The position numbers were made by a program, and so were the translations under genes. Shown in pieces: positions 1 to 5,838 of a DNA stretch of 6,021 bases; within the stretch, counting starts at the first letter, position 1; each line of letters starts with the position of its first letter. This DNA comes from Desulfobacterales bacterium. GTDB taxonomy: Bacteria; Desulfobacterota; Desulfobacteria; Desulfobacterales; JAHEIW01. Where the stretch lies: contig JAQYWI010000268.1 of assembly GCA_030145015.1 (NCBI GenBank), positions 1 to 6,021 of the forward strand, in the 5' to 3' direction. The notes under the pieces were generated by a model, which worked only from the letters and a program-made list of their open reading frames with translations, did not search any database and was not told the DNA's origin.

Positions 1-95
1 CGATCGGTATCAGCGGCGATAAGGCTGGAAATGACGAAATTTGCGCAGTATACGGAATCGAAGCGGCCGGCCTTAAGGCCGATACCGGCGACTAG
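1..95 (+). CDS. GlcG/HbpS-family (DUF336) protein, C-terminal end only
   Basis: Only the last 30 codons are in the window (frame from base 3, stop TAG at 93-95); the start lies upstream. The visible peptide begins IGISGDKAGNDEICAVYGIE and continues with a short Ala/Gly/Lys-containing tail. The IG[IV]SG turn, followed by an acidic 'NDE' stretch and an Ala/Gly-rich last helix, is the usual C-terminus of the GlcG/HbpS family. These are small proteins of about 130-150 residues, some of which bind haem or cobalamin-like ligands, and they are often encoded beside glycolate, diol or other catabolic genes. It reads in the same direction as the genes downstream but is separated from them by 301 bases, so co-transcription is uncertain. 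The family call rests on a short fragment, and the function in this organism cannot be inferred from it. Confidence 0.72.
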   Translation, partial: IGISGDKAGNDEICAVYGIEAAGLKADTGD

Positions 96-114
96 AATTC
101 ATCTCAATCCGCAT

Positions 115-184
115 CCGGATGCTGGCTTCTCGCTACTGGCGGCTGGCCTCTGGCTTCTGGTCTCTTTCCCCTGACCTGTGGTTG
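115..184 (+). repeat. Degenerate 7-base tandem repeat, consensus CTGGCTN
   Basis: Read in steps of seven from base 122, six successive units (122-163) match CTGGCTN with zero to two changes: CTGGCTT at 122, CTCGCTA at 129, CTGGCGG at 136, CTGGCCT at 143, CTGGCTT at 150 and CTGGTCT at 157. The phase can still be followed more weakly through 171 (CTGACCT) and 178 (GTGGTTG), and upstream at 115 (CCGGATG). The period is not a codon multiple and the tract lies between genes, so it looks like a decayed non-coding microsatellite. Confidence 0.7.
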
Positions 185-243
185 CTAATTTGCGGTTACA
201 GGCGCCCAGGTTTCCAAATCTGCGATTCATCGCTAAAATTTTG

Positions 244-285
244 GACTCAGTGACCAGTAGCCAGCAACAAGAAGCCAGTAGCCAG
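244..285 (-). repeat. Second CTGGCTN heptamer tract, inverted relative to the first
   Basis: On the minus strand, reading from 285 down to 244, six consecutive 7-base steps give CTGGCTA, CTGGCTT, CTTGTTG, CTGGCTA, CTGGTCA and CTGAGTC. This is the same consensus and period as the tract at 115-184 but in opposite orientation. The two tracts can pair: 150-162 with 252-264 (12 of 13), and 132-140 with 274-282 (9 of 9). A symmetric 9-by-9 internal loop lies between these blocks, with about 90 bases at the apex. The region could fold as a large cruciform or RNA hairpin. Confidence 0.68.
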
Positions 286-396
286 GGGCCTGACGCCTAA
301 AATAAAACGAGGTCGGCAGCTTGAAATGACGGTGATGGCGAAGCGGTTGCCGTCACTTACGACGGGAACTTTCTGCCGGAGTGAGCGAGGAAAATA

Positions 397-1419
397 ATGC
401 CAAAGGAATATCGGATTGGAATTATTCCCGGAGACGGAATCGGCCGGGATGCCGTTAAGGCCGCCCAAATCGTTCTGGATACGATCAACGATCTGGCGAC
501 GGCTTTTACGCTTGTATTCAAGCAGATGATCACCGGTGATGGGGCGGTTGAAAAATATGGCGACCCCTTTCCAAAGGAAACCCTCGATGGGATTGCACAG
601 ACCGATGCCGTGCTGTTCGGAGCTGCCGGCAATCCCCATACGGTAAAAGTGCTGATGGGGTTTCGGCTGGGTTTTAATTTGTACGCCAATATTCGTCCGA
701 TCAAATCCTTGCCGGGATCCGGAGCAATTCAGGAAAAGGCGGATCTGATTATCGTCAGGGAAAATACCGAAGGTCTGTACTGCGGTGACGGCTATATCGA
801 TGGCGACAATTACGTTAATCTCAGAGTTTTCACCCGGGCCGGAATGGAGCGGATTATCAGATTTTGTTTTGAGTTCGCCCGAAAAGAAGGCCGCAAAAAA
901 GTGACCTTTACGCATAAGGCCCATGTACTGACCTATACCGATGAGCCCATGCGCCAAATGTTTTATGAAATTGCCGAAGCCTATCCGGATGTAGAAGCCG
1001 ATGACATGACCATCGATGCCTGTGCCATGCAGATTGTGATGCACCCGGAACGATTCGATATCGTTTTTGCGGAAAATGCCAATGGCGATATTCTGAGTGA
1101 TGTCGGTGCCGGTGTCGTCGGCGGCATGGGGTTTGCCTACAGCGGCAATATCGGAGATTCGATGGGGGTGTTTGAGCCGATCCATGGGACCGCCCCAAAG
1201 TATGCCGGCAAGGATGTGATCAATCCGATTGCGGCCATTATGGCCGCAAAAATGATGTTCGATTATTTGGGAGAGAACCAGACCGCTGCAGCCATCGAAA
1301 AAGCGATTATCGATGTACTCCTTGAGGGCAAAATTCGCACCTATGATTTGAAAGGAACATCTTCTACGACAGAAGTTGCCGAGGCGATTTCCGCAAAACT
1401 ATCCGCCCATATGGCTTAA
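397..1419 (+). CDS. Isocitrate/isopropylmalate dehydrogenase-family enzyme, substrate unresolved
   Basis: This 340-residue protein is of normal length for the single-domain-repeat beta-decarboxylating dehydrogenases, which oxidise and decarboxylate 2-hydroxy acids with a 3-carboxylate using NAD(P) and Mg or Mn. Visible motifs are IIPGDGIG (9-16), the Arg/YAN/Arg substrate segment (R90, YAN 96-98, R100), VRENTEG with R121 and catalytic Tyr128, Lys174 in THKAHV, Asp207, and the family signature NANGDILSD (227-235) with metal ligands Asp231 and Asp235. The nucleotide loop is HGTAPKYAGK (263-272). Lys268 and Tyr269 are the residues that mark NADP-type isocitrate dehydrogenases, whereas NAD enzymes usually have Asp-Ile there. 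The substrate loop before R90 fits neither the Ser/Asn pattern of isocitrate enzymes nor the Glu/Leu/Leu pattern of isopropylmalate enzymes. Homoisocitrate, malate, tartrate and methylmalate types remain possible. ATG at 397 follows GAGG at 387-390 with a six-base gap. It is the first complete gene of the run. Confidence 0.9.
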   Translation: MPKEYRIGIIPGDGIGRDAVKAAQIVLDTINDLATAFTLVFKQMITGDGAVEKYGDPFPKETLDGIAQTDAVLFGAAGNPHTVKVLMGFRLGFNLYANIRPIKSLPGSGAIQEKADLIIVRENTEGLYCGDGYIDGDNYVNLRVFTRAGMERIIRFCFEFARKEGRKKVTFTHKAHVLTYTDEPMRQMFYEIAEAYPDVEADDMTIDACAMQIVMHPERFDIVFAENANGDILSDVGAGVVGGMGFAYSGNIGDSMGVFEPIHGTAPKYAGKDVINPIAAIMAAKMMFDYLGENQTAAAIEKAIIDVLLEGKIRTYDLKGTSSTTEVAEAISAKLSAHMA

Positions 1420-1481
1420 CAGGAAGTTATCCCCATTTGAGGAATTATTTTTTTTGATGCGTGACGCCAAGACTTTTGTTT

Positions 1482-1512
1482 TTAAAAATTAACAGTTGAT
1501 TAATGATTAATC
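1482..1512 (+). promoter_or_regulatory. AT-rich palindrome upstream of the M24 gene, possible operator/promoter
   Basis: Bases 1498-1512 form a perfect palindrome, GATTAAT-G-ATTAATC, ending just before the Shine-Dalgarno at 1513-1520. The surrounding 1440-1510 stretch is far richer in A and T than the genes. A poor -35-like TTGTTT (1476-1481) with ATTAAT (1499-1504) 17 bases on would place a promoter here with the palindrome over its -10. Both boxes match consensus only partly. A DNA-binding site is a reasonable guess. A 15-base palindrome with a free centre is expected by chance at roughly one per few windows of this size, so the evidence is modest. Confidence 0.25.
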
Positions 1513-1520
1513 GAGGAGGT
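1513..1520 (+). promoter_or_regulatory. Strong Shine-Dalgarno (GAGGAGGT) for the M24 gene
   Basis: GAGGAGGT is close to full complementarity to the 16S rRNA tail and lies five bases before ATG 1526. It fixes that start and is stronger than the ribosome sites of the other genes here, which suggests high or independent translation of the M24 protein. Confidence 0.75.
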
Positions 1521-1525
1521 GGCAT

Positions 1526-2737
1526 ATGCATTTTGCAATCGATTGGGCCAAAAGGATTGATTTTGATTTACTCCGTCAGGAAAGACTCAAAAGTTTGAAT
1601 GAACAGATCAAGAAATTTGAATTAGATGCCCTGTTGTGCTTCAAAGCCGAAAGTATTCGCTATATGACCGGGTATCGGCCCTTGTGGTGGCCGATATCAT
1701 TTTTAACCCGTAACGCGGCGGTCATGGCACCGGACAAGGATCCCATTTTGTTTCCGACCAGTGGCTGTGTCGAAAGATGCTGGGAGAGTATGTACTGGAT
1801 GAAAAAAGAGAATATGCGCCCGCTGGCGACCATGGAGGATCCGGGAATCGCGGAAACGGAAGTGCGTAAAAAATTGGTCCCGGCTTTTGAAGAACTGGGA
1901 ATCACCGAAGGCAAAATCGGTATCGACCATGTGTCCATGATTGTGTTGAACAAACTTAAAGAAGCCCTTCCCAAGGCGGAATTTGTAGATGGCGACCAGT
2001 GCGTCCTGGCCGCTCAGGTGATCAAGAACAGCGAAGAGCTCAAATGCATGCGGGTGGCCAGCGAACATGCCGCTTATGCCATGGACAGAGCCATCAACAG
2101 TATTCGGGCCGGAATCCGGGAATGTGAAATTCTGGCGGAAGCCATGCATTCGTTGTATTCCAACGGCATGGAAGTGCCGCAATGCAGTTTGATCGTAACC
2201 TCCGGAGATGGCACTGCGCCGTTAAGACGATTTGCATCCGATCGCAAAGTCAACTGGGGTGAATTAGTGTTTATGGATCTGGGCGGCTGTTTTAACGGGT
2301 ATTTTTCCGATTTTACCCGCACCGTCATTTTCGGGAAACCGAACGACCAGCAGAAGAAAATATATCAGGCGGTATATGCATCGATGATGGAGATTCACCG
2401 CACCATGAAGCCCGGGAACACCAATAAGGATGTCAATGATGCCGCCCGCAAAGCGGTTATCGACCACGGCTTTGAAGGCCATGATTATCTCGGGCTTCTG
2501 GGGCACAGCATCGGGGTGACCGGTTTAACCTACCCGATTATCGGTGAAATTGCCGCGGTTGGCAGTGAGCATATCGTGGAGCTGCTGCCGGGTATGATCT
2601 TCAGCATGGAACCGGGTATTTTTATTCCCGGCGTGCCCGGCGGTGGCGGTGTCCGACTGGAGGACACCATCCTGATAACCGAAGACGGGAATGAAGTGCT
2701 TACAAAGACACCCTATGACGAGAACCTTCTTTCCTGA
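1526..2737 (+). CDS. M24 (creatinase/aminopeptidase P-fold) family protein
   Basis: This 403-residue protein has the two-domain layout of prolidase/creatinase relatives: an N-terminal creatinase-like domain (about 12-160, with IRYMTGY at 44-50) and a C-terminal pita-bread domain (about 170-395). All five metal ligands of the family are present: Asp251 and Asp262 in MDLGGCFNGYFSDFTRT, His327 in LLGHSIG, Glu362 in SMEPG and Glu379 in VRLEDT. The GHSxGV and PGMxxSMEP wording resembles creatinase-like members more than methionine aminopeptidases. By ungapped comparison with E. coli aminopeptidase P, the catalytic histidines 243, 350 and 361 correspond to Arg234, Gly323 and Leu334, so ordinary Xaa-Pro cleavage is doubtful. 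There is no signal peptide, so it is cytoplasmic. The start is set by a strong ribosome site. It lies between the dehydrogenase and etfB and may act on an amide or C-N or C-S substrate of the same pathway (inference). Confidence 0.88.
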   Translation: MHFAIDWAKRIDFDLLRQERLKSLNEQIKKFELDALLCFKAESIRYMTGYRPLWWPISFLTRNAAVMAPDKDPILFPTSGCVERCWESMYWMKKENMRPLATMEDPGIAETEVRKKLVPAFEELGITEGKIGIDHVSMIVLNKLKEALPKAEFVDGDQCVLAAQVIKNSEELKCMRVASEHAAYAMDRAINSIRAGIRECEILAEAMHSLYSNGMEVPQCSLIVTSGDGTAPLRRFASDRKVNWGELVFMDLGGCFNGYFSDFTRTVIFGKPNDQQKKIYQAVYASMMEIHRTMKPGNTNKDVNDAARKAVIDHGFEGHDYLGLLGHSIGVTGLTYPIIGEIAAVGSEHIVELLPGMIFSMEPGIFIPGVPGGGGVRLEDTILITEDGNEVLTKTPYDENLLS

Positions 2738-2790
2738 ACAACACGCACGTACAACGGTTACACACGTGATTTTTGCAGGCTTATTTTATC

Positions 2791-2795
2791 AGGAG
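2791..2795 (+). promoter_or_regulatory. Ribosome-binding site AGGAG deciding the etfB start
   Basis: AGGAG lies seven bases before ATG 2803. The longer frame could begin at TTG 2773, but that codon has no ribosome site. The peptide from ATG 2803 opens MHIVVCIKQ, the normal EtfB N-terminus, so 2803 is preferred. Confidence 0.8.
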
Positions 2796-2802
2796 AAACC
2801 GA

Positions 2803-3600
2803 ATGCATATTGTGGTTTGTATCAAGCAAATCATTGATCCGGAGATGGCGCCTTCGGAATTCAGGATTGATTTTGAGGCCAAGAAAGCGGTTGAAGATCA
2901 AGGCAAACGCGTACTGAATCCCTATGACGGGAATGCGCTGGAAGTGGCGCTGCAGCTGAAAGATCGCCATGAGGGAACAACCGTGACGGTGATGACAATG
3001 GGGGCAGAGTCCGACCAGAAAGTCTTGCGGCATGCGTTGGCCATGGGATGTGACGATGCGATCTGGTTGCGGGATGACAGTTTTGACAACCTGGATTCAC
3101 AGGGCACGGCAGGGGTTCTCGCCCGGGGAATTCAAAAAGCCGGTTTGCCGGATATCGTTCTTTGCGGACGCCAGGCCGGCGATTGGGATATGGGGCAGGT
3201 CGGCTTACGGCTGGGCGAAGCGCTGGGCATAGCCTGTGTTTCTCTGGCCTACAACATTGATTACGGCGATGGTCTGCTGAGGGTAAGACGTGAGACCGAT
3301 AGGGGGGCTGAAATCGTCGAAACGGGGGTGCCGCTTCTGGCGACCATTACAAACGATCAGTCGAATCAGCCCCGCTATTCTTCGGTTAAGGGCATCATGG
3401 CGGCCAAGCGCAAGGAAATTTTGACTTGGTCGGCGCCGGAATTAGAGATTGATCAAGCCGCGATACAGCCTGTCGTTGTCATCGATGAACTTGTCGTTCC
3501 GAGTTATGAAAGGCAGGTCCTGTTCATCGACGGGCAGGACGGTCCCGAAAAAGCAACCCAGCTTGCCGCACACCTGATCAAAATGAATCTGTTTACCTAA
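2803..3600 (+). CDS. etfB: Electron-transfer flavoprotein beta subunit
   Basis: The 265-residue protein is the usual EtfB length. It pairs with EtfA to form a soluble flavoprotein that takes electrons from acyl-CoA dehydrogenases and passes them to a membrane quinone oxidoreductase or other acceptor. Visible marks are the N-terminal strand IVVCIKQIIDPE (3-14), LNPYDGNALEVALQLK (38-53), the nucleotide-binding stretch LCGRQAGDWDMGQVG (120-134) and the family signature region NDQSNQPRYSSVKGIMAAKR (184-203). The 120-134 loop binds AMP in ordinary ETFs and a second FAD in electron-bifurcating ETFs; the visible residues do not settle which applies. The stop is 11 bases before etfA, so the two are almost surely co-translated in equal amounts. 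The M24 gene ends 65 bases upstream. Confidence 0.95.
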   Translation: MHIVVCIKQIIDPEMAPSEFRIDFEAKKAVEDQGKRVLNPYDGNALEVALQLKDRHEGTTVTVMTMGAESDQKVLRHALAMGCDDAIWLRDDSFDNLDSQGTAGVLARGIQKAGLPDIVLCGRQAGDWDMGQVGLRLGEALGIACVSLAYNIDYGDGLLRVRRETDRGAEIVETGVPLLATITNDQSNQPRYSSVKGIMAAKRKEILTWSAPELEIDQAAIQPVVVIDELVVPSYERQVLFIDGQDGPEKATQLAAHLIKMNLFT

Positions 3601-3611
3601 GGACAAAGGGC

Positions 3612-4598
3612 ATGTCCGGTATTTTAGTCTACACCTCGATCATCAACCGATCCGTTTCCATGCCGACCAAAGAAGTGTTGGGTATGGCAAGAGCGATCGC
3701 CCGCAAAACCGGTGATTCCGTAACAGCGGCGCTTGTGGGTGCGGACGTCTCGGATTTGGCTTCCGAATTGATCGCGTGCGGTGCCGATCAGGTGTGCATT
3801 TGTGAGCATGAGAAGTTAAGCGAATTCTGTGCTAATTTATATCTCAAGGCTTTTGAAGCGATCGTTGAGAAAGTGGCTCCCCGTATTGTTCTGATACCGG
3901 GAGAGGCGGTCGCGACAGACCTTGCGCCACGGCTGGCGCAACGGATAAAGGGCGGTCTGGTAACGGATTGCATCGAATATGAGGTCAGCGGCGATACGGT
4001 CAAATATACCAAACCGGTATACGGCAGTAAAGCCTTGGCCCGCATCCGGATTACGACCCCCATTTCAGTGGTAACGGTGCGGCCCCGTACCCAGGATGTC
4101 TATCCTGAAGCGGCTGACCGTTCCGGAGACACGATCGAGCTTGAATTGCCGCTCGATTCCTGCCCGCCGGAAACGCGGACAATCGAACGGATGGAAGAAG
4201 AAGTCGTCGAATGCGCCCTTGAAGAAGCCAACGTGGTTGTTTCGGGGGGTCGGGGATTACAGGACGCAGAAGCGTTTGAACAGCTAAGAGAACTGGCCGG
4301 CCTGTTGAACGGCGCTGTCGGCGCCTCCAGGGTCGCGGTTGACCAGGCGCTGGTTCCGCCCTCCTGCCAGATCGGATTGACCGGTAAGATCGTTGCGCCG
4401 GATGTGTATTTCGCAATCGGTTTATCGGGTGCCAGTCAGCATATCGCCGGCATGTCCGCTTCCAAGTATGTCGTTGCGATTAATAATGATGAAGACGCGC
4501 CCATATTCGACATATCCAATGTGGGCGTCGTTGAAGACTTCCGCAATGTATTACCCGTGCTGATCGCCGAGTTGAAAAATCATCTTTCAATATCGTAA
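3612..4598 (+). CDS. etfA: Electron-transfer flavoprotein alpha subunit
   Basis: The 328-residue partner of EtfB carries the redox-active FAD. The N-terminal domain (about 1-190) has the Etf fold shared with EtfB, with LIPGEAVATDLAPRLAQRI near 94-112. The C-terminal FAD domain is complete: VVSGGRGL (209-216), GASRVAVD (237-244), QIGLTGK (253-259), YFAIGLSGASQHIAGM (266-281) and VVAINNDEDAPIFD (287-300). Two FAD-contact positions differ from the common form: Leu256 where QTG is usual, and Ser275 where GISGAIQH has Ile. ATG 3612 follows AAGGA (3599-3603), which overlaps the etfB stop. There are no unusual extensions, iron-sulfur cysteines or fused domains. The next gene is an acyl-CoA dehydrogenase, its expected electron donor. 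Confidence 0.95.
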   Translation: MSGILVYTSIINRSVSMPTKEVLGMARAIARKTGDSVTAALVGADVSDLASELIACGADQVCICEHEKLSEFCANLYLKAFEAIVEKVAPRIVLIPGEAVATDLAPRLAQRIKGGLVTDCIEYEVSGDTVKYTKPVYGSKALARIRITTPISVVTVRPRTQDVYPEAADRSGDTIELELPLDSCPPETRTIERMEEEVVECALEEANVVVSGGRGLQDAEAFEQLRELAGLLNGAVGASRVAVDQALVPPSCQIGLTGKIVAPDVYFAIGLSGASQHIAGMSASKYVVAINNDEDAPIFDISNVGVVEDFRNVLPVLIAELKNHLSIS

Positions 4599-4666
4599 TG
4601 GCAGGAGATTCAGCCCAATTTGTTTTGAATGCAAAAAGCATTGACAGACAAGGAGACATTGGATGA
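4598..4666 (+). other. Open 22-codon frame exactly bridging etfA and the acyl-CoA dehydrogenase
   Basis: The etfA stop reads TAATG, so an ATG begins at 4598. Its frame stays open for 22 codons and ends at TGA 4664-4666, which overlaps the acyl-CoA dehydrogenase ATG (ATGA). There is no Shine-Dalgarno before it, and the peptide (MAGDSAQFVLNAKSIDRQGD and two more residues) matches nothing I recognise. It may be chance, or a coupling leader that carries ribosomes across the gap. Confidence 0.2.
4628..4642 (+). other. Small hairpin in the etfA-acyl-CoA dehydrogenase gap
   Basis: AATGC (4628-4632) and GCATT (4638-4642) are exact complements around a five-A loop, seven bases before AAGGAG at 4650. 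It is too short and lacks a following T-run, so it is not a terminator. A minor mRNA processing or translation role is possible. Confidence 0.3.
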
Positions 4667-5838
4667 CGGTTATATTTGACGATGAGCAAATCGCCCTGAA
4701 AGAACTTGCCCAGGATTTTTTTGTCAGGGAAGTCAAACCGGTTGCTGCGGAGATCGATGCGCGACCCGATCCAAAGGATTGCTATCCGGCCGAGCTGATA
4801 AATAAAGCCTCCCGGCTCGGCTTGAGGACCATTGGTATTCCTGAGGAATACGGCGGCGGCGGCGCAGATGTCGTCACAAAATCACTGTTGCTGGATGCCA
4901 TGGCGGAAATCGAACCCGGAACCGCAAAGTGCCTGAGTCAGTGCTGGAAAGTCTGCCAGGTGATAACTGAAGGCGGAACCGAGGCACAAAAAAAGAAATT
5001 TTTGACGCAATTCGTTGAAGACGATGACTGCACCGGTTCGGTTCTACTCTCCGAACCGAACGCCGGAAGTGATACGCTGCTGGATTCGGAGGACCTCAAA
5101 TCCGGTGTGTCAATGAAAGCGGAAGAAGACGGCGATTGTTATGTCTTAAACGGGGCCAAGCACATGTCCTCGCTGGTTGGATTTTCAAAGGTGTTGATCG
5201 TATATGCCCGGACAGATCGAAGCGTGCCTCAGCGGGTCGGAACAACCACTTTTATCGTTCCGGCAGATCTGCCCGGGATCACCTACGGACAGATACATGA
5301 TAAAATGGGCTACCGCCTTTATCCAAACGGAGAATCGTTCTGGGACAATGTCCGGGTTCCGAAAGAATACATTCTGGGAGAGGTGAACAAAGGGCTCTCA
5401 TCGCGGGCAAAATTGGGCGCAAGCGTCGAAATTGCAGCCATGACGCTGGGCATGTGCCGGGCGATATACAAAATTGCACTGGAACATGCCAGACAAAGGG
5501 TCCAGGGCGGAAAACCAATTGTCGAGCACCAGACCGTGGGAAGCATGCTGGCGGAGATGGGAATGCTCACCGATAACCTGGAGACCTATTTATATGAAAC
5601 CGCCTTTCAAATCAGAGACAACCCCAAATTTGATAGAAGAAAAGCAACCTATGTGAATATCAGTTCGCGTGATTCTTTTATGAGGATTATGCTGCTGGCC
5701 CTGGATGTCATGGGGGGTGTGGGCATCATGCGGGACCATCCCATGGAAAAATTTTTACGGGACGGAATCACCTGGCTGCATGCCAGTGGAACCAATTCGC
5801 TGAACAAATTGAGAGTTGCGGCAACCCTGCGAAAATGA
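4663..5838 (+). CDS. Acyl-CoA dehydrogenase-family flavoprotein with altered active site
   Basis: At 391 residues this is normal length for the family, which normally makes a 2,3-double bond in an acyl-CoA using FAD and reduces ETF. The three-domain order is clear: N-terminal helices with IPEEYGGGGADV (59-70), a middle beta domain with LLSEPNAGSD (128-137) and LNGAKHM (162-168), and a C-terminal helical domain with RVQGGKPIVEHQ (279-290), LDVMGGVGI (347-355) and MEKFLRDGIT (361-370). Compared without gaps to medium-chain acyl-CoA dehydrogenase, the catalytic Glu376 is Ser375, the flavin-shielding Trp166 is Met168, the Phe of RxxFG is Gly282 and the Gln of QxxGG is Asp348. The alternative base position used by long-chain and isovaleryl enzymes is Ala253. 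AAGGAG (4650-4655) lies seven bases before ATG. Its neighbours EtfBA are the likely electron acceptor. The substrate is unknown, and a reductase or other non-standard role is possible. Confidence 0.92.
   Translation: MTVIFDDEQIALKELAQDFFVREVKPVAAEIDARPDPKDCYPAELINKASRLGLRTIGIPEEYGGGGADVVTKSLLLDAMAEIEPGTAKCLSQCWKVCQVITEGGTEAQKKKFLTQFVEDDDCTGSVLLSEPNAGSDTLLDSEDLKSGVSMKAEEDGDCYVLNGAKHMSSLVGFSKVLIVYARTDRSVPQRVGTTTFIVPADLPGITYGQIHDKMGYRLYPNGESFWDNVRVPKEYILGEVNKGLSSRAKLGASVEIAAMTLGMCRAIYKIALEHARQRVQGGKPIVEHQTVGSMLAEMGMLTDNLETYLYETAFQIRDNPKFDRRKATYVNISSRDSFMRIMLLALDVMGGVGIMRDHPMEKFLRDGITWLHASGTNSLNKLRVAATLRK

Larger units (their letters stand above)
96..396. other. 301-base intergenic region with heptamer repeats, no gene seen
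   Basis: No convincing reading frame or RNA gene is visible here. The region holds two 7-base-period repeat tracts (about 115-184 and 244-285, opposite orientation) separated by about 60 bases of unremarkable sequence. A 36-base AT-rich and mixed stretch then leads into the next gene. A TTGAAA hexamer at 321-326 resembles a -35 box, but no acceptable -10 lies 16-18 bases downstream, so I do not call a promoter. Weak 5' leader pairing (328-336 with 346-354, three G-U pairs) is possible but not persuasive. The Shine-Dalgarno of the next gene (GAGG, 387-390) lies at the right end. Confidence 0.6.

Noticed and set aside
68..81. Perfect 14-base palindrome CGGCCTTAAGGCCG
   Set aside because: It lies inside the coding end of the GlcG-like gene, has no T-run after it, and a palindrome of this length is expected by chance in roughly one of three windows this size.
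321..354. Promoter-like TTGAAA and a weak leader hairpin before the first complete gene
   Set aside because: No -10 box at proper spacing, and the stem (328-336/346-354) relies on three G-U pairs.
247..1185. Long minus-strand open frame of 312 codons
   Set aside because: It overlaps the clearly real dehydrogenase gene, runs into the repeat tract, and encodes no recognisable protein; it is a shadow of the codon usage on the other strand.
1420..1455. Possible terminator after the dehydrogenase gene (eight Ts at 1448-1455)
   Set aside because: No stable GC stem precedes the T-run; only three base pairs (TCC/GGA) can form around 1430-1443.
2746..2768. CACGT/ACGTG inverted repeat between the M24 gene and etfB
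   Set aside because: Only five base pairs around a 13-base loop, with no T-run and no recognised operator pattern.
2773..2802. Upstream TTG start giving EtfB ten extra residues
   Set aside because: No ribosome site precedes TTG 2773, whereas ATG 2803 has AGGAG at ideal distance and begins the normal EtfB N-terminus.
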